In this document: one piece after another, positions 21,564-22,042 of the stretch | How positions within the stretch are numbered: position 1 is the first letter of the stretch | Layout of the letters: each line of letters opens with the position of its first letter | Origin: JAATGA01 sp047605605 | GTDB taxonomy: Bacteria; Pseudomonadota; Alphaproteobacteria; Rhodobacterales; Rhodobacteraceae | Direction of reading: 5' to 3' | DNA length: 22,042 nt | Assembly (NCBI GenBank): GCA_047605605.1 | Contig: JASGFG010000068.1 | Span: 1 to 22,042 of the forward strand | Program-made: the position numbers and the translations under genes | The notes under the pieces: generated by a model | Database searches by the model: none | What the model saw: the letters and a program-made list of their open reading frames with translations, nothing else | Told to the model about the DNA's origin: nothing

Positions 21564-22016
21564 TCAGTGCCGCGCCGCCCGGTTGATGCAGACGCTGCCC
21601 AGAATCAGGTCGGGCAGGCTTTGCCCGCGCGGCGTAACCAGCATCGAGGCGATGGAGATCAGCTGCGGCAGGATCGACGAGATACAGACCGAATAAAGCG
21701 CCGTATGCAGCAAGGCGCTGCCGGTGTCGAAGGGCCGCCCGTCGCGGTCCAGAAACCGGATCGAGGCCAGCCGCATCCCCCAGGTCGCCGATCCGCGCGC
21801 CAGCGTGATCCAGCGGTAGAGGAAACCGATGGTGATGTAGAACAGCGGCCAGAAGAACAGCGCGGTAAAGGCGGTAAAGGGCAGGATCAGCAGGCAGATG
21901 CCCAGGATCACCGCCGTATCGACCAGCCAGGCCAGCCCGCGTTTGGTCGCGGTGCCCGAATAGAACTCGGCATGGCGGGCGGGATCGGGAAGCGTGTCGG
22001 CAAGCGGGGCGAACAT
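21564..22016 (-). CDS. RDD-family membrane protein
   Basis: 150 residues with AAAGGA before the ATG at 22016. RDD proteins are inner-membrane proteins named for a conserved Arg and two Asp: here R26 and D33 in KRGLAWLVDTAVI, and D136 in SLPDLILG. There are three likely helices: 30-48, 50-72 and 105-127. The segment ARGSATWGMRLASIRFLDRDGRP (in part TWGMR) between helices 2 and 3 is the usual conserved loop. Function is not settled for the family; some members influence sodium or proton exchange. The first 25 residues are a cytoplasmic polar tail. The gene is on the same strand as bpt, 87 bp upstream. Confidence 0.9.
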   Translation of the reverse strand: MFAPLADTLPDPARHAEFYSGTATKRGLAWLVDTAVILGICLLILPFTAFTALFFWPLFYITIGFLYRWITLARGSATWGMRLASIRFLDRDGRPFDTGSALLHTALYSVCISSILPQLISIASMLVTPRGQSLPDLILGSVCINRAARH

Positions 22017-22042
22017 CGGCGGTCCTTTGCGGCGGGGGTCTT

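Overview
The window looks like chromosomal DNA from a Paracoccus-like member of the Rhodobacteraceae (Alphaproteobacteria). The reasons are the uniformly high G+C with G/C-ending codons, a class II EPSP synthase, a Bpt-type leucyltransferase, a VPLPA-CTERM protein, a stand-alone Hint-domain protein of the kind common in this family, and the ccmF-ccmH-enoyl-CoA hydratase order. This placement is inference; no marker gene for species assignment is present. I see no phage, IS element, CRISPR array or plasmid gene. Most genes are housekeeping or conserved metabolic genes.

Left part (1-7.4 kb): a degenerate ~61-bp tandem duplication at the edge; a Hint-domain protein (+) converging on an SDR-fold protein with an atypical active site (-); the divergent pair argP (-) / argO (+), a LysR regulator and a basic amino acid exporter; then on + an EamA transporter, galE, and the folate pair pabB plus a pabC-like class IV aminotransferase gene, which overlap.

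Middle (7.4-12.6 kb): trmB, a metal-dependent amidohydrolase-family protein of unknown substrate, and aroA on +, ending in a strong terminator that faces a tRNA-Gly(GCC) gene (-) with its own terminator. Then come a DUF72 protein (-) and a secreted VPLPA-CTERM protein (-) behind an unusually A+T-rich upstream region with repeated GCAAAAT boxes.

Right part (12.8-22 kb): ccmF and ccmH (cytochrome c maturation), a PaaG-like enoyl-CoA hydratase/isomerase, cfa (cyclopropane fatty acid synthase) preceded by a 12-bp perfect inverted repeat next to its ribosome binding site, then ilvB-ilvN (acetolactate synthase). ilvB is preceded by what reads as a complete translational attenuator: promoter, short leader peptide rich in Leu/Val/Ile codons, overlapping antiterminator and terminator hairpins. 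Converging on ilvN are an EmrE-like SMR pump, bpt and an RDD-family membrane protein, all on -.

The most interesting signals lie between genes: (1) the ilvBN leader-peptide attenuator; (2) a composite dispersed element (G5/C5 palindrome plus CCCCCGAGGATATTTCC) present twice in opposite orientations, once as a probable terminator and once between ilvB and ilvN; (3) the inverted repeat abutting the cfa Shine-Dalgarno; (4) repeated boxes upstream of the VPLPA-CTERM gene. Among proteins, the SDR without YxxxK, the Hint protein with Ser where Cys is usual, and IlvB with Glu in the thiamine-diphosphate motif deserve a second look.
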